NCBI RefSeq assembly: GCF_023277925.1
Contig: NZ_CP063832.1
Span: 1,831,001 to 1,895,000, forward strand
Reading direction: 5' to 3'
Source of the DNA: Pseudomonas entomophila
GTDB lineage: Bacteria > Pseudomonadota > Gammaproteobacteria > Pseudomonadales > Pseudomonadaceae
DNA: 64,000 bases
This document shows positions 20,687 to 28,601 of this stretch, piece by piece. Each line of letters opens with the position of its first letter. The stretch's first letter is position 1. The position numbers and the translations under genes are program-made. The notes under the pieces are model-generated. The model was given only the letters and a program-made list of their open reading frames with translations. It was not told where the DNA came from and ran no database searches.

Positions 20687-22690
20687 ATGTCCCTTCCAAA
20701 GAATCACCTGGAACTGCTCAGCCCTGCCCGTGACGTGAGCATCGCCCGCGAGGCGATCCTGCACGGCGCTGACGCCATCTACATCGGCGGCCCGAGCTTC
20801 GGCGCGCGCCACAACGCGTGTAACGAAGTCAGCGATATCGCCGAGCTGGTGGAGTTCGCCCGCCGCTACCACGCGCGCGTCTTCACCACCCTCAACACCA
20901 TCCTCCACGACAACGAGCTGGAACCGGCGCGCAAGCTGATCCACCAGCTGTACGACGCCGGGGTCGACGCGCTGATCGTCCAGGATCTCGGGGTGATGGA
21001 GCTGGACATCCCGCCCATCGAGCTGCACGCCAGCACCCAGACCGACATCCGCACCCTGGAGCGGGCCAGGTTCCTCGACCAGGCCGGCTTCTCGCAACTG
21101 GTGCTGGCCCGCGAGCTGAACCTTCAGCAGATCCGCGCCATCGCCGCCGAGACCGACGCGGCCATCGAGTTCTTCATCCATGGCGCGCTGTGCGTGGCCT
21201 TCTCCGGCCAGTGCAACATCTCCCACGCCCAGACTGGGCGTAGCGCCAACCGTGGCGACTGCTCCCAGGCCTGCCGTCTGCCGTACACGCTCAAGGACGA
21301 CCAGGGCCGCGTGGTGGCGTTCGAGAAGCACCTGCTGTCGATGAAAGACAACAACCAGACCGCCAACCTGCGCGACCTGGTCGATGCCGGCGTGCGCTCG
21401 TTCAAGATCGAGGGCCGTTACAAGGATGTGGGCTATGTGAAGAACATCACCGCCCACTACCGCAAGGAGCTCGACGCGATTCTCGAAGACCGCCCGGCGC
21501 TGGCCCGTGCCTCCAGCGGGCGCACCGAGCACTTCTTCGTGCCGGACCCGGACAAGACCTTCCACCGCGGCAGCACCGACTACTTCGTCAGTGATCGCAA
21601 GATCGACATCGGCGCCTTCGACTCCCCCACCTTCACCGGCCTGCCGGTGGGCGTGGTCGAGAAAGTCGGCAAGCGCGACCTGCTGGTGGCCACCGACGTG
21701 CCGCTGACCAACGGCGACGGCCTCAATGTGCTGGTCAAGCGTGAGGTCGTGGGCTTCCGCGCCAACATCGCCGAGCTCAAGAGCGAGTCCGAGGAAGACG
21801 GCCAGAAGCGCTACCGCTACCGCGTCGAGCCCAACGAAATGCCCGAAGGCCTGCACAAGCTGCGCCCCAACCACCCCCTGTCGCGCAACCTCGACCACAA
21901 CTGGCAACAGGCCCTGCAGCGCACCTCCGCCGAGCGCCGCGTGGGTGTCGAGTGGCATGCGGTGCTGCGCGAGCAGCGCCTGATGCTCACGCTCGGCAGT
22001 GAAGAGGGTGTCAGTGTGCAAGTGGCCCTCGACGGGCCGTTCGGTGCCGCCAACAAGCCGCAACAGGCACTGGACCAACTGCATGACCTGCTTGGTCAGC
22101 TGGGTACTACGATGTACCACGCCACGGCCATCGAACTCGATGCACCGCAGGCCTACTTCATCCCCAACTCGCAGCTCAAGGCCCTGCGCCGCGAAGCCAT
22201 CGAAGCGCTGACCGAAGCGCGGGTCAAGGCGCACCCGCGTGGCGGGCGCAAGGCCGAGACCACGCCGCCGCCGGTGTACCCCGAGTCGCACCTGTCGTTC
22301 CTGGCCAACGTCTACAACCAGAAGGCCCGCGATTTCTACCACCGTCACGGCGTGCAACTGATCGACGCAGCCTACGAAGCCCACGAGGAGCACGGCGAAG
22401 TGCCGGTGATGATCACCAAGCACTGCCTGCGCTTCTCCTTCAACCTGTGCCCCAAGCAGGCCAAGGGCGTCACCGGCGTGCGCACCAAGGTCGCGCCGAT
22501 GCAGCTGATCCAGGGCGACGAGGTACTCACGCTGAAGTTCGACTGCAAGCCCTGCGAGATGCATGTGATCGGCAAGATGAAGGGCCATATCATCGACCTG
22601 CCGCCCCCGGGCAGCGCGGCGGTGGCGCAGGTGGTCGGGCATATCAGCCCGGAAGACCTGCTCAAGACCATCCCCCGCGCACCGCACTAA
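20687..22690 (+). CDS. rlhA: 23S rRNA 5-hydroxycytidine C2501 synthase (U32 family, YdcP)
   Basis: 667 residues. The U32-family N-terminal TIM-barrel-like part holds EFFIHGALCVAFSGQC and RGDCSQACRLPYTL (Cys near 170-205), and the protein has the extra C-terminal domain with KFDCKPCEMHVIGK that separates RlhA (about 650 residues) from the shorter tRNA hydroxylation proteins TrhP/YegQ. Motif order and spacing match E. coli YdcP throughout. RlhA hydroxylates C2501 of 23S rRNA, using prephenate-derived chemistry and iron. I took ATG 20687 (MSLPKNHLELLSPARD) because the 64 residues before it would be read from REP DNA. Confidence 0.95.
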   Translation: MSLPKNHLELLSPARDVSIAREAILHGADAIYIGGPSFGARHNACNEVSDIAELVEFARRYHARVFTTLNTILHDNELEPARKLIHQLYDAGVDALIVQDLGVMELDIPPIELHASTQTDIRTLERARFLDQAGFSQLVLARELNLQQIRAIAAETDAAIEFFIHGALCVAFSGQCNISHAQTGRSANRGDCSQACRLPYTLKDDQGRVVAFEKHLLSMKDNNQTANLRDLVDAGVRSFKIEGRYKDVGYVKNITAHYRKELDAILEDRPALARASSGRTEHFFVPDPDKTFHRGSTDYFVSDRKIDIGAFDSPTFTGLPVGVVEKVGKRDLLVATDVPLTNGDGLNVLVKREVVGFRANIAELKSESEEDGQKRYRYRVEPNEMPEGLHKLRPNHPLSRNLDHNWQQALQRTSAERRVGVEWHAVLREQRLMLTLGSEEGVSVQVALDGPFGAANKPQQALDQLHDLLGQLGTTMYHATAIELDAPQAYFIPNSQLKALRREAIEALTEARVKAHPRGGRKAETTPPPVYPESHLSFLANVYNQKARDFYHRHGVQLIDAAYEAHEEHGEVPVMITKHCLRFSFNLCPKQAKGVTGVRTKVAPMQLIQGDEVLTLKFDCKPCEMHVIGKMKGHIIDLPPPGSAAVAQVVGHISPEDLLKTIPRAPH

Positions 22691-22700
22691 GCGATACCCC

Positions 22701-22787
22701 CTGTAGGAGCCGGCTTGGCGGCGAACACCGGCACAGCCGGTGCCAGCCACCGCGTTGCCTGGTTCGCCGGCAAGCCGGCTTCTACAG
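22701..22787. repeat. 87-bp REP unit, CCGGCTTGCCGG subtype
   Basis: CTGTAGGAGCCGGCTTGGCG opens and GCCGGCAAGCCGGCTTCTAC closes the unit; the centre carries GGTGCCAGCCACCGCG. It starts ten bases after the rlhA stop and may end that transcript. Confidence 0.85.
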
Positions 22788-22804
22788 GTCCGCAGAATTT
22801 AAAA

Positions 22805-22834
22805 GTCTCATATGAGCTAATTTCGTCTCATATG
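22805..22834. promoter_or_regulatory. Tandem GTCTCATATG operator candidate
   Basis: Two copies of GTCTCATATG start at 22805 and 22825, exactly 20 bases apart (two helical turns). The first sits in the perfect palindrome CTCATATGAG. They lie 75-105 bases upstream of the TetR-family start, where an autoregulatory site would be expected. Confidence 0.55.
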
Positions 22835-22908
22835 TTATAGTCCACGATCTTTCGTCAGCTTTCGCCCGCCATCGGCACCTGCGGGCGATCATCGACTCGA
22901 GGTCATTC

Positions 22909-23466
22909 ATGCGTAGATCCCTCCAAGAAGAACGCCTGCTCAAGGCGCTTGCCCATGCCATCGTGATTCAACCGCGTGCCACCCTGAAAGAGCTGGCGGA
23001 AACCGCCGGCGTCAGCAAGGCCACCCTGCACCGCTTCTGCGGCACCCGTGAGAACCTGGTGAACCTGCTCGAGGACCATGGCGAGCAGGTGCTGAACCTG
23101 GTCATCCAGGAGGCCGACCTGGAGCGGGCCGAACCCCTGGACGCCTTGCGCCACCTGATCGCCGAACACCTCAAACACCGCGAAATGCTGGTGTTCCTGA
23201 TGTTCCAGTACCGCCCCGACACCCTGCTCAACAACGCTGAAGACCGCCGTTGGGAGGCCTACACCCAGGCCATGGATGCGTTCTTCCTGCGCGCCCAGCA
23301 GATGGGCGTGCTGCGCATCGACATCAGCGCGGCGGTGTTCACCGAAATGTTCATGACCATGATCTACGGCATGGTCGACGCCGAGCGTCGCGGGCGCGCG
23401 GCCAGCGCCAACACCGCCCAGGCCCTGGAGCAATTGTTCCTGAACGGTGCCCGCACGCCGGCTTGA
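22909..23466 (+). CDS. TetR/AcrR-family transcriptional regulator
   Basis: 185 residues. The N-terminal HTH (ATLKELAETAGVSKATLHRFCGTRENLVNLL, residues 24-55) is typical; the C-terminal ligand domain (about 60-180) is all helical. GAGG precedes ATG 22909. It stands alone: the next gene is a convergent LysR, so its likely target is itself or a distant locus. The tandem CATATG palindromes upstream are the best operator candidate. Confidence 0.92.
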   Translation: MRRSLQEERLLKALAHAIVIQPRATLKELAETAGVSKATLHRFCGTRENLVNLLEDHGEQVLNLVIQEADLERAEPLDALRHLIAEHLKHREMLVFLMFQYRPDTLLNNAEDRRWEAYTQAMDAFFLRAQQMGVLRIDISAAVFTEMFMTMIYGMVDAERRGRAASANTAQALEQLFLNGARTPA

Positions 23467-23469
23467 CGC

Positions 23470-24354
23470 TCAGGGCGCGGCCAGCCGCGCGACAATCGCC
23501 TCGGCCAGCGCCCGCACCCGCCGTGGCTGCACCCGGCTCGGCGGGTAGACGATCTGCAGCGCTACCTCACCAGCGCCGTAGGCGGCCAGCACCTCCACCA
23601 ACCGGCCGCTGTCCAGGTCAGCCTGCACATCGCGGATCGACTTCAGGCACAGGCCATGCCCGGCCAACGCCCAGCGCCGCACCTGTTCGCCATTGTTGGC
23701 CACCCGACGCCCGCTGACCCGCACGGGGTATGCGTTGCCCCCCAGGCGAAACGGCCAGGTACGCTCGGCATGGATGCCAAAGCGCATGACGATGCAGTCG
23801 TGGTCCGCCAGCTCATCGGGATGGGCCGGGATGCCATGACGTTGCAGGTACTCCGGCGCGGCGCACACCACCCTGCGGTTGTCCCCCAGCACCCGCGCGC
23901 GCAACGAGCTGTCGGCCAATGTGCCATAGCGAATGGCGAAATCGATGCCCTGCCCCACCAGGTCGACATAGCCATCGGTAAGGTCGAGGTCGATGGCCAC
24001 CTGCGGATGGTCCGCCAGGAAGCGGTCGAGGATGGGTGCGATGACGTTCTGCCCCAGGTCGACCGGCGCACTCAGGCGGATCAGCCCCGCGATGTTCTCG
24101 CTGCCATGCCTGATGCGCCCTTCCAGTTCGTCGGCCTCGGCCAGCAGGCGCCGCGCGCCATCGGCCAACACGCGCCCCTCGTCGGTAAGATTGAGCGAAC
24201 GCGTGGTGCGGGTAAGCAGCGCCACGCCGTAGTGAGCCTCCAGCGCCGACAGGCGTTCGGACACCGTCGCTGGCGACAGCCCCCGCTCACGGCCTGCGGC
24301 TGACAGGCTGCCTTTTTCGATGATGGCCAGGAACAGCGCCAGGTTATCCAGCAT
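23470..24354 (-). CDS. LysR-family transcriptional regulator
   Basis: 294 residues. HTH at the N-terminus (LSAAGRERGLSPATVSERLSALE, 17-40), then an effector domain (90-290) of the CrgA/DmlR-like type (RLSAPVDLGQNVIAPILDRFL; IDFAIRYGTLADSSL). It is divergent from the Tat-exported deacetylase-like gene across 107 A/T-rich bases, so that gene is the natural target. It converges with the TetR gene with only three bases between stops. Confidence 0.92.
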   Translation of the reverse strand: MLDNLALFLAIIEKGSLSAAGRERGLSPATVSERLSALEAHYGVALLTRTTRSLNLTDEGRVLADGARRLLAEADELEGRIRHGSENIAGLIRLSAPVDLGQNVIAPILDRFLADHPQVAIDLDLTDGYVDLVGQGIDFAIRYGTLADSSLRARVLGDNRRVVCAAPEYLQRHGIPAHPDELADHDCIVMRFGIHAERTWPFRLGGNAYPVRVSGRRVANNGEQVRRWALAGHGLCLKSIRDVQADLDSGRLVEVLAAYGAGEVALQIVYPPSRVQPRRVRALAEAIVARLAAP

Positions 24355-24461
24355 GGTTTTCGCTTTTTCCGAAATATGAATTTGTCTGCCACCTGATTAT
24401 TAGCGATTTACCCACTAATTACACTGACGCCTCCCCTACCCACCCCATCGGGAGACTATCG

Positions 24462-25442
24462 ATGACCAGCAGGAGAGATTTCGTCAAAGGCACCCTCGTC
24501 GGCGGCATCGCCGCAGCGGCCGCAGGCACGGTGCTGACCAGTGGCGCCGCCACCCCGCCCCGCAGCAGCCCCGCCCCGGCAGGCGGTGGCGGGCCGTTCT
24601 GGCCCAACGGCGCGCAATTGGTGATCTCGATCTCGTTGCAGTTCGAGTCGGGCAGCCAGCCCGCCCACGCTGAAAGCCCGTTCCCGCCGCTGGATGCGCG
24701 CTACCCAGACACCATTGCCCCCAGCTGGTACCGCTATGGCCCGCTGGAGGGTGTGCCGCGCCTGCTCGACCTGTTCGACCGGCACGGTATCAAGGTCACC
24801 TCGCACATGGTCGGCAAGGCTGTCGAAGCCTACCCGGAGCTTGCCGCCGAAGTGGTGCGTCGCGGCCACGAGGCCGCGGCCCATGGCCTGTACTGGGCAC
24901 CGCAATACAGCCTGACGCCCGCCGAGGAACGCCGTCACTACGAGCAGGCGGCGGCCATCGTCGAACGGGTTACCGGCCAACGCCCGGTGGGTTTCAACGC
25001 CTTCTGGATGCGCCATTCCCGGGACACCCTGAACATCCTCCAGGACCTGGGCTTCCTCTACCACATCGACGACCTGTCCCGGGACGAGCCGTCGATCACC
25101 CCGGTACGCGGCAAACCCTTCGTCGTGGTGCCCTACACCCTGCGCAACAATGATATCGGCCGCATCGCCGGCTCCACCGCGATGACCGGCGCCGCCCTGC
25201 TGCAGGAACTCAAGGACGAGTTCGACGTGCTGTATGCCGAAGGCCGCCAGCGGCGCCGGCTGATGTCGCTGTCGGCCCACGACCGCATCGGCGGCACGCC
25301 GACCGTGGCCCACGCCCTCGACCAGTTCATCGCCTATGCCAAGTCCCACCCCGGCGTGGCCTTCCTGCGCAAGGACGAGATCGCCCGCTGGACCCTGGCC
25401 CAGGGCAATGCACCGCTGAACCCGGCCAGGGTCTTCGACTGA
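24462..25442 (+). CDS. Tat-exported polysaccharide deacetylase-family protein
   Basis: 326 residues. The N-terminus has a twin-arginine signal (TSRRDFVKG, then a hydrophobic Ala/Gly-rich segment to about residue 30), so export of a folded, probably metal-bound protein is predicted. The mature part has a NodB-like/PuuE-like fold: HGIKVTSHMVGKAVE (about 110-124), RRGHEAAAHGLYW (about 135-147) and MSLSAHDRIGG (near 270). The PuuE group includes allantoinase-like and chitin/peptidoglycan deacetylase relatives; here the usual first DD motif is not obvious, so substrate is open. GGGAG precedes ATG 24462. Likely controlled by the divergent LysR. Confidence 0.85.
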   Translation: MTSRRDFVKGTLVGGIAAAAAGTVLTSGAATPPRSSPAPAGGGGPFWPNGAQLVISISLQFESGSQPAHAESPFPPLDARYPDTIAPSWYRYGPLEGVPRLLDLFDRHGIKVTSHMVGKAVEAYPELAAEVVRRGHEAAAHGLYWAPQYSLTPAEERRHYEQAAAIVERVTGQRPVGFNAFWMRHSRDTLNILQDLGFLYHIDDLSRDEPSITPVRGKPFVVVPYTLRNNDIGRIAGSTAMTGAALLQELKDEFDVLYAEGRQRRRLMSLSAHDRIGGTPTVAHALDQFIAYAKSHPGVAFLRKDEIARWTLAQGNAPLNPARVFD

Positions 25443-25448
25443 CTGCGC

Positions 25449-26003
25449 TCAGCGCGCGGCCAGCCCGGCCTGCTGCAGGAAGGTCAGGTTGTCTTCCAGG
25501 TGCCAGTCCTCGGCAATGCGGCCATCGGCGATGCGATAGATGTCCATGGCGATGAAGTCGATGGCCTCGCCCTGCCCCTGGCGCTCGCCCAGCTTGCCAG
25601 TGAAATGCCCGGTAAAGCGCAGGGCCGCGGTAACCCGGTCACCGGCAACGATCATCTGCAACACCTCGCAGCGCAGGTCCGGCACCGCCGCGCGGAAGGC
25701 CTTCGAGGCTTTCAGCGGGCCTTCGATACCTTGCGGCCGCCCCGCCGGCAGGGTGTTGTCGCGAAAGTCCGTGGCCAGCGCGGCGCGGGCCATGGCTTCG
25801 TCGCCGGTATTCCAGAAGGTGTCGTAGCGCCGGGCGGCGAGGATCTGCTGTTCGAGCTGTGCCTTGGGCGGGCTGTGGTCGACCACCAGCACGGCTGGCG
25901 TGACCAGTTCGCCGGCACTGGACAGGTTCGCGGCAGCCGCCAGCACCAGAGGGGTCAACCAGCGGCCGGCACGCAGCCCCGAAACCTTGGATTCGGTATT
26001 CAT
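25449..26003 (-). CDS. Exported SnoaL-like ester cyclase-family protein
   Basis: 184 residues from ATG 26003 (GGA nine bases upstream). An N-terminal signal sequence (RWLTPLVLAAAANLSSAGE, cleavage near 30) is followed by a SnoaL-like NTF2-fold domain (about 50-180) with the typical ATDFRDNTLPAG, VAGDRVTAALRFTGHFTG and GRIAEDWHLEDNLTFLQQ segments. Relatives are polyketide cyclases or uncharacterised ester-cyclase homologues; no function is established. Divergent from an HxlR-type regulator 131 bases away, a common regulator-target pair. Confidence 0.85.
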   Translation of the reverse strand: MNTESKVSGLRAGRWLTPLVLAAAANLSSAGELVTPAVLVVDHSPPKAQLEQQILAARRYDTFWNTGDEAMARAALATDFRDNTLPAGRPQGIEGPLKASKAFRAAVPDLRCEVLQMIVAGDRVTAALRFTGHFTGKLGERQGQGEAIDFIAMDIYRIADGRIAEDWHLEDNLTFLQQAGLAAR

Positions 26004-26134
26004 GTTCAATTCCTAAAAGTGTCGTCAGAGAAGGCATGGCGCGGCCGCGAACCATGCAGACAAGCCTATCCAGTTGGCGCCAAGCCCTCAAGAAGGCACT
26101 TTCCACTCACCTGGTCACCCTGGAGTAACCCCGT

Positions 26135-26530
26135 ATGGCCCATTACCGGGAATGCCCCGCCTATGACGTATTCGCCCTCGCCTGCCCCGCGCGGATGGTG
26201 CTCGACCGCCTGGCGGACAAATGGGCCCTGCTGCTGATCGACCGCCTCAGCGCCGGTGAACGCGTGCGTTTCAACCAACTGCGCCGGGACATGGCCGGGA
26301 TCTCGCAGAAAATGCTGTCGCAAACCCTGAAGCGCCTCGAGCGCGACGGGCTGATCGAGCGTGAAGTGCATCCCACCGTGCCGCCCACCGTCGAGTACGC
26401 GCTGACCGAACTGGGCGCGACCCTGGGCGACACGGTCGAGCGCCTGGCACGTTGGGCGGAGTCGAACATGCCTGCGATACAGCTGGCCCAGCAGCACTAC
26501 GACCGCCAGGCTGCGCGCCACCTTGATTGA
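26135..26530 (+). CDS. HxlR-family winged-helix regulator
   Basis: 131 residues. The HxlR signature is clear: Cys near 7 and 17 (ECPAYDVFALACPARMVLDRLADKWALLLI), the wing helix RFNQLRRDMAGISQKMLSQTLKRLERDGLIER (about 49-80) and PPTVEYALTELG. The conserved Cys residues often sense oxidants or aldehydes. TGGAG lies before ATG 26135. The divergent SnoaL-like gene is the probable target. Confidence 0.93.
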   Translation: MAHYRECPAYDVFALACPARMVLDRLADKWALLLIDRLSAGERVRFNQLRRDMAGISQKMLSQTLKRLERDGLIEREVHPTVPPTVEYALTELGATLGDTVERLARWAESNMPAIQLAQQHYDRQAARHLD

Positions 26531-26564
26531 CTCGCCCGCGCATAAATGCTCAGATGCGCCCCTT

Positions 26565-26745
26565 GTTTCAGGTGTCCCTGGCCGCCGTGCCAGGGGTTAA
26601 ACGGGAAGCCGGTGCCTCGTTCAGCGAGAAGTCCGGCGCTGCCCCCGCAACGGTAAGCGAGCAAGGTATTCGACAGACCACTGTGCCAACGGCATGGGAA
26701 GGTGAATGCCCGTGCGCCTCGCAAGCCCGGAGACCGGCCTGCAAC
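26565..26745 (+). promoter_or_regulatory. Cobalamin (adenosylcobalamin-type) riboswitch
   Basis: All hallmark blocks occur in order: GGTGTCCCTGG, TTAAACGGGAAGCCGGTG, TCCGGCGCTGCCCCCGCAAC followed by GGTAAGC, CCACTG...TGGGAAGGTG, and the B12 box AAGCCCGGAGACCGGCCTGC at 26723-26742. It lies 121 bases upstream of the ABC importer operon, so B12 should repress the three genes. The 26746-26865 stretch would be the expression platform; no classic terminator with a T-run is obvious there, so control may be translational. Confidence 0.93.
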
Positions 26746-26865
26746 CTCTGTTTGGCAACTCCCGCGGTGGGCGGGCGCGTGCCGGTCTTGGGGCAGCCCG
26801 CTGCCTGCAATGCCTTCATGCGTCCACCTCGCCGGGCTTCACTTTCTCGCTACGGGCGCGTCCGC

Positions 26866-27642
26866 ATGTCTTCACCCCTCCTGCGCATCGAGCGCCTGCA
26901 CTGGTCACCCGCTACCGGCGAGCCTTGCCTGCTCGACGATGTCACGCTCGAAGTGCGCCCCGGCGAGTTCGTTGGGTTGATCGGCCCCAACGGCAGCGGC
27001 AAGACCAGCCTGCTGCGCTGCGCCTACCGTTTCAACCGCCCACAGGCCGGGCGCGTGCTGCTCGAGGGTGAGGATGTCTGGCAACGCCCGCCGCGCTGGG
27101 TGGCCCAGCGCATCGCGGTGATGCTGCAGGAGTTTCCCGAAGACTTCGGCCTCAGCGTGCGCGACGTCGTCGCCATGGGCCGCACGCCGCACCTTGGCTG
27201 GCTCGACGGCGACGGCGACCCGGCGCCCATCGAGGCCGCCTTGCGCCAACTGGGCCTGGAAGACCGCGCCGAGCAAGGTTTCGCCCACCTGTCCGGTGGC
27301 GAAAAGCAGCGTGTGCTGCTGGCCCGGGCCCTGGCCCAGCAACCGCGCCTGCTGGTGCTCGACGAACCGACCAACCACCTCGACCCGCGCTACCAGTTGG
27401 CCCTGCTGCAGCACCTGCGCGGCACCGGCCTGGGCCTGTTGGCCAGCTTCCACGACCTGAACCTGGCCGCGGCCTTCTGCGACCGCCTGTACGTCATCGA
27501 GCAAGGCCGCATCAAAGCCGGCGGCACGCCCGCCGAGGTGCTGACCGAGCAGTGCCTGGCCGAAGTCTTCGGCACCCGCGCCCTGGTCGACCGCCACCCC
27601 CTGGCCCATCACCCGCGCATCACCTGGATCAGCCCCGCATGA
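26866..27642 (+). CDS. ABC importer ATPase, cobalamin/corrinoid uptake (BtuD-like)
   Basis: 258 residues from ATG 26866 (MSSPLLRIERLHWSP); the open frame further upstream runs through the riboswitch. Walker A GPNGSGKTSLL (near 39-49), signature LSGGEKQRVLLARAL (near 140-154) and Walker B LLVLDEPTNHLD (near 160-171) are intact. FecE/BtuD type. Its stop overlaps the next start as ATGA. The cobalamin riboswitch in front argues for B12 or corrinoid uptake rather than iron siderophores. Confidence 0.93.
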   Translation: MSSPLLRIERLHWSPATGEPCLLDDVTLEVRPGEFVGLIGPNGSGKTSLLRCAYRFNRPQAGRVLLEGEDVWQRPPRWVAQRIAVMLQEFPEDFGLSVRDVVAMGRTPHLGWLDGDGDPAPIEAALRQLGLEDRAEQGFAHLSGGEKQRVLLARALAQQPRLLVLDEPTNHLDPRYQLALLQHLRGTGLGLLASFHDLNLAAAFCDRLYVIEQGRIKAGGTPAEVLTEQCLAEVFGTRALVDRHPLAHHPRITWISPA

Positions 27643-28601
27643 AGCGATCGTTACTCCCCCTGCTCGCCGCCTTGCCCCTCGTGGCGGCAGCCAGCGACTA
27701 CCCCGTGAACGTACGCAGCTGCGACCGCACGGTGACCTTCCAGCAGGCACCGCAACGGGCGGTCAGCCACGACATCAACCTGACCGGCATGCTCCTGGCC
27801 CTCGGCCTGCGCGAGCGGATGATCGGCTACAGCGGCATCAGCGGCTGGAAAACCCTTGCCCCCTCCTTGAGCCAGGCATTGACGGGCCTGCCGGAACTGG
27901 CGCCACGCTACCCATCGGTGGAGAACCTGCTGGACGTGGACACCGACTTCCTGTTCGCCGGCTGGGGCTACGGCATGGAGGTCGGCGGGACGCTCACACC
28001 GCAGCGCCTGGCGTCGTTCGGTATCCCCGTCTACGAATTGAGCGAGTCTTGCTCGCGGATCATGCCCCGGCACCCGGCAAGCCTCGACGACCTCTACACC
28101 GACCTCGACAACCTCGGGCGCATCTTCGACGTGGCGCCACGGGCCCAGGCGCTGGTCACCCAGTTGCGCGGGCGTATCGCCAAGGTTGCCAAGACCCTCG
28201 CCAACGTCCACGACCGCCCCAAAGTGTTCCTCTACGACAGCGGCGAGGACCGCCCCACCACCTCCGGCAGCCTGGGCATGCCCCAGGCGCTGATCGCGGC
28301 GGCCGGCGGCGACAACGTGATGACCGACGTGCAAGCCAGCTGGACCGAAGTCAGTTGGGAAAGCGTCGTCGAACGCGACCCCGACATAATCGCGATCGTC
28401 GACTACGGGCCGACCACCTGGCAGCAGAAGCGCGATTTCCTGCTCCAGCTCCCGGCGCTGGCCGATGTGAAAGCCATTCGCGAACGTCGCTTCGTGGTGC
28501 TGTCCTACCTGCAGGTGACGCCCTCGGTGGACAACGCCGATGCCATCGAACAGCTGGCCGCTGCCCTGCACCCGCAACTGTTCGCGCAGGCGCGGCCGTG
28601 A
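27639..28601 (+). CDS. ABC importer periplasmic substrate-binding protein (BtuF-like)
   Basis: 320 residues with a short signal peptide (KRSLLPLLAALPLVAAASD). The class III binding-protein fold is suggested by RAVSHDINLTGMLLALGL (about 39-56), LLDVDTDFLFAGWGYG (near 104-119) and WTEVSWESVVERDPDIIAIVDYG (near 234-256). Starts on the ATGA overlap with the ATPase and ends on TGATG with the permease, so the three are co-translated. Ligand is inferred as cobalamin or a precursor from the riboswitch; a pocket cannot be read by eye. Confidence 0.9.
   Translation: MKRSLLPLLAALPLVAAASDYPVNVRSCDRTVTFQQAPQRAVSHDINLTGMLLALGLRERMIGYSGISGWKTLAPSLSQALTGLPELAPRYPSVENLLDVDTDFLFAGWGYGMEVGGTLTPQRLASFGIPVYELSESCSRIMPRHPASLDDLYTDLDNLGRIFDVAPRAQALVTQLRGRIAKVAKTLANVHDRPKVFLYDSGEDRPTTSGSLGMPQALIAAAGGDNVMTDVQASWTEVSWESVVERDPDIIAIVDYGPTTWQQKRDFLLQLPALADVKAIRERRFVVLSYLQVTPSVDNADAIEQLAAALHPQLFAQARP

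Noticed and set aside
20645..22750. 701-residue minus-strand open frame
   Set aside because: Antisense of rlhA, which matches YdcP from end to end.
26004..26009. TTG start two codons upstream for the SnoaL-like protein
   Set aside because: ATG 26003 has a properly spaced GGA and is the better start.
26527..26865. Long N-terminal extension of the ABC ATPase
   Set aside because: It covers the cobalamin riboswitch and has no homology; the ATPase starts at 26866.
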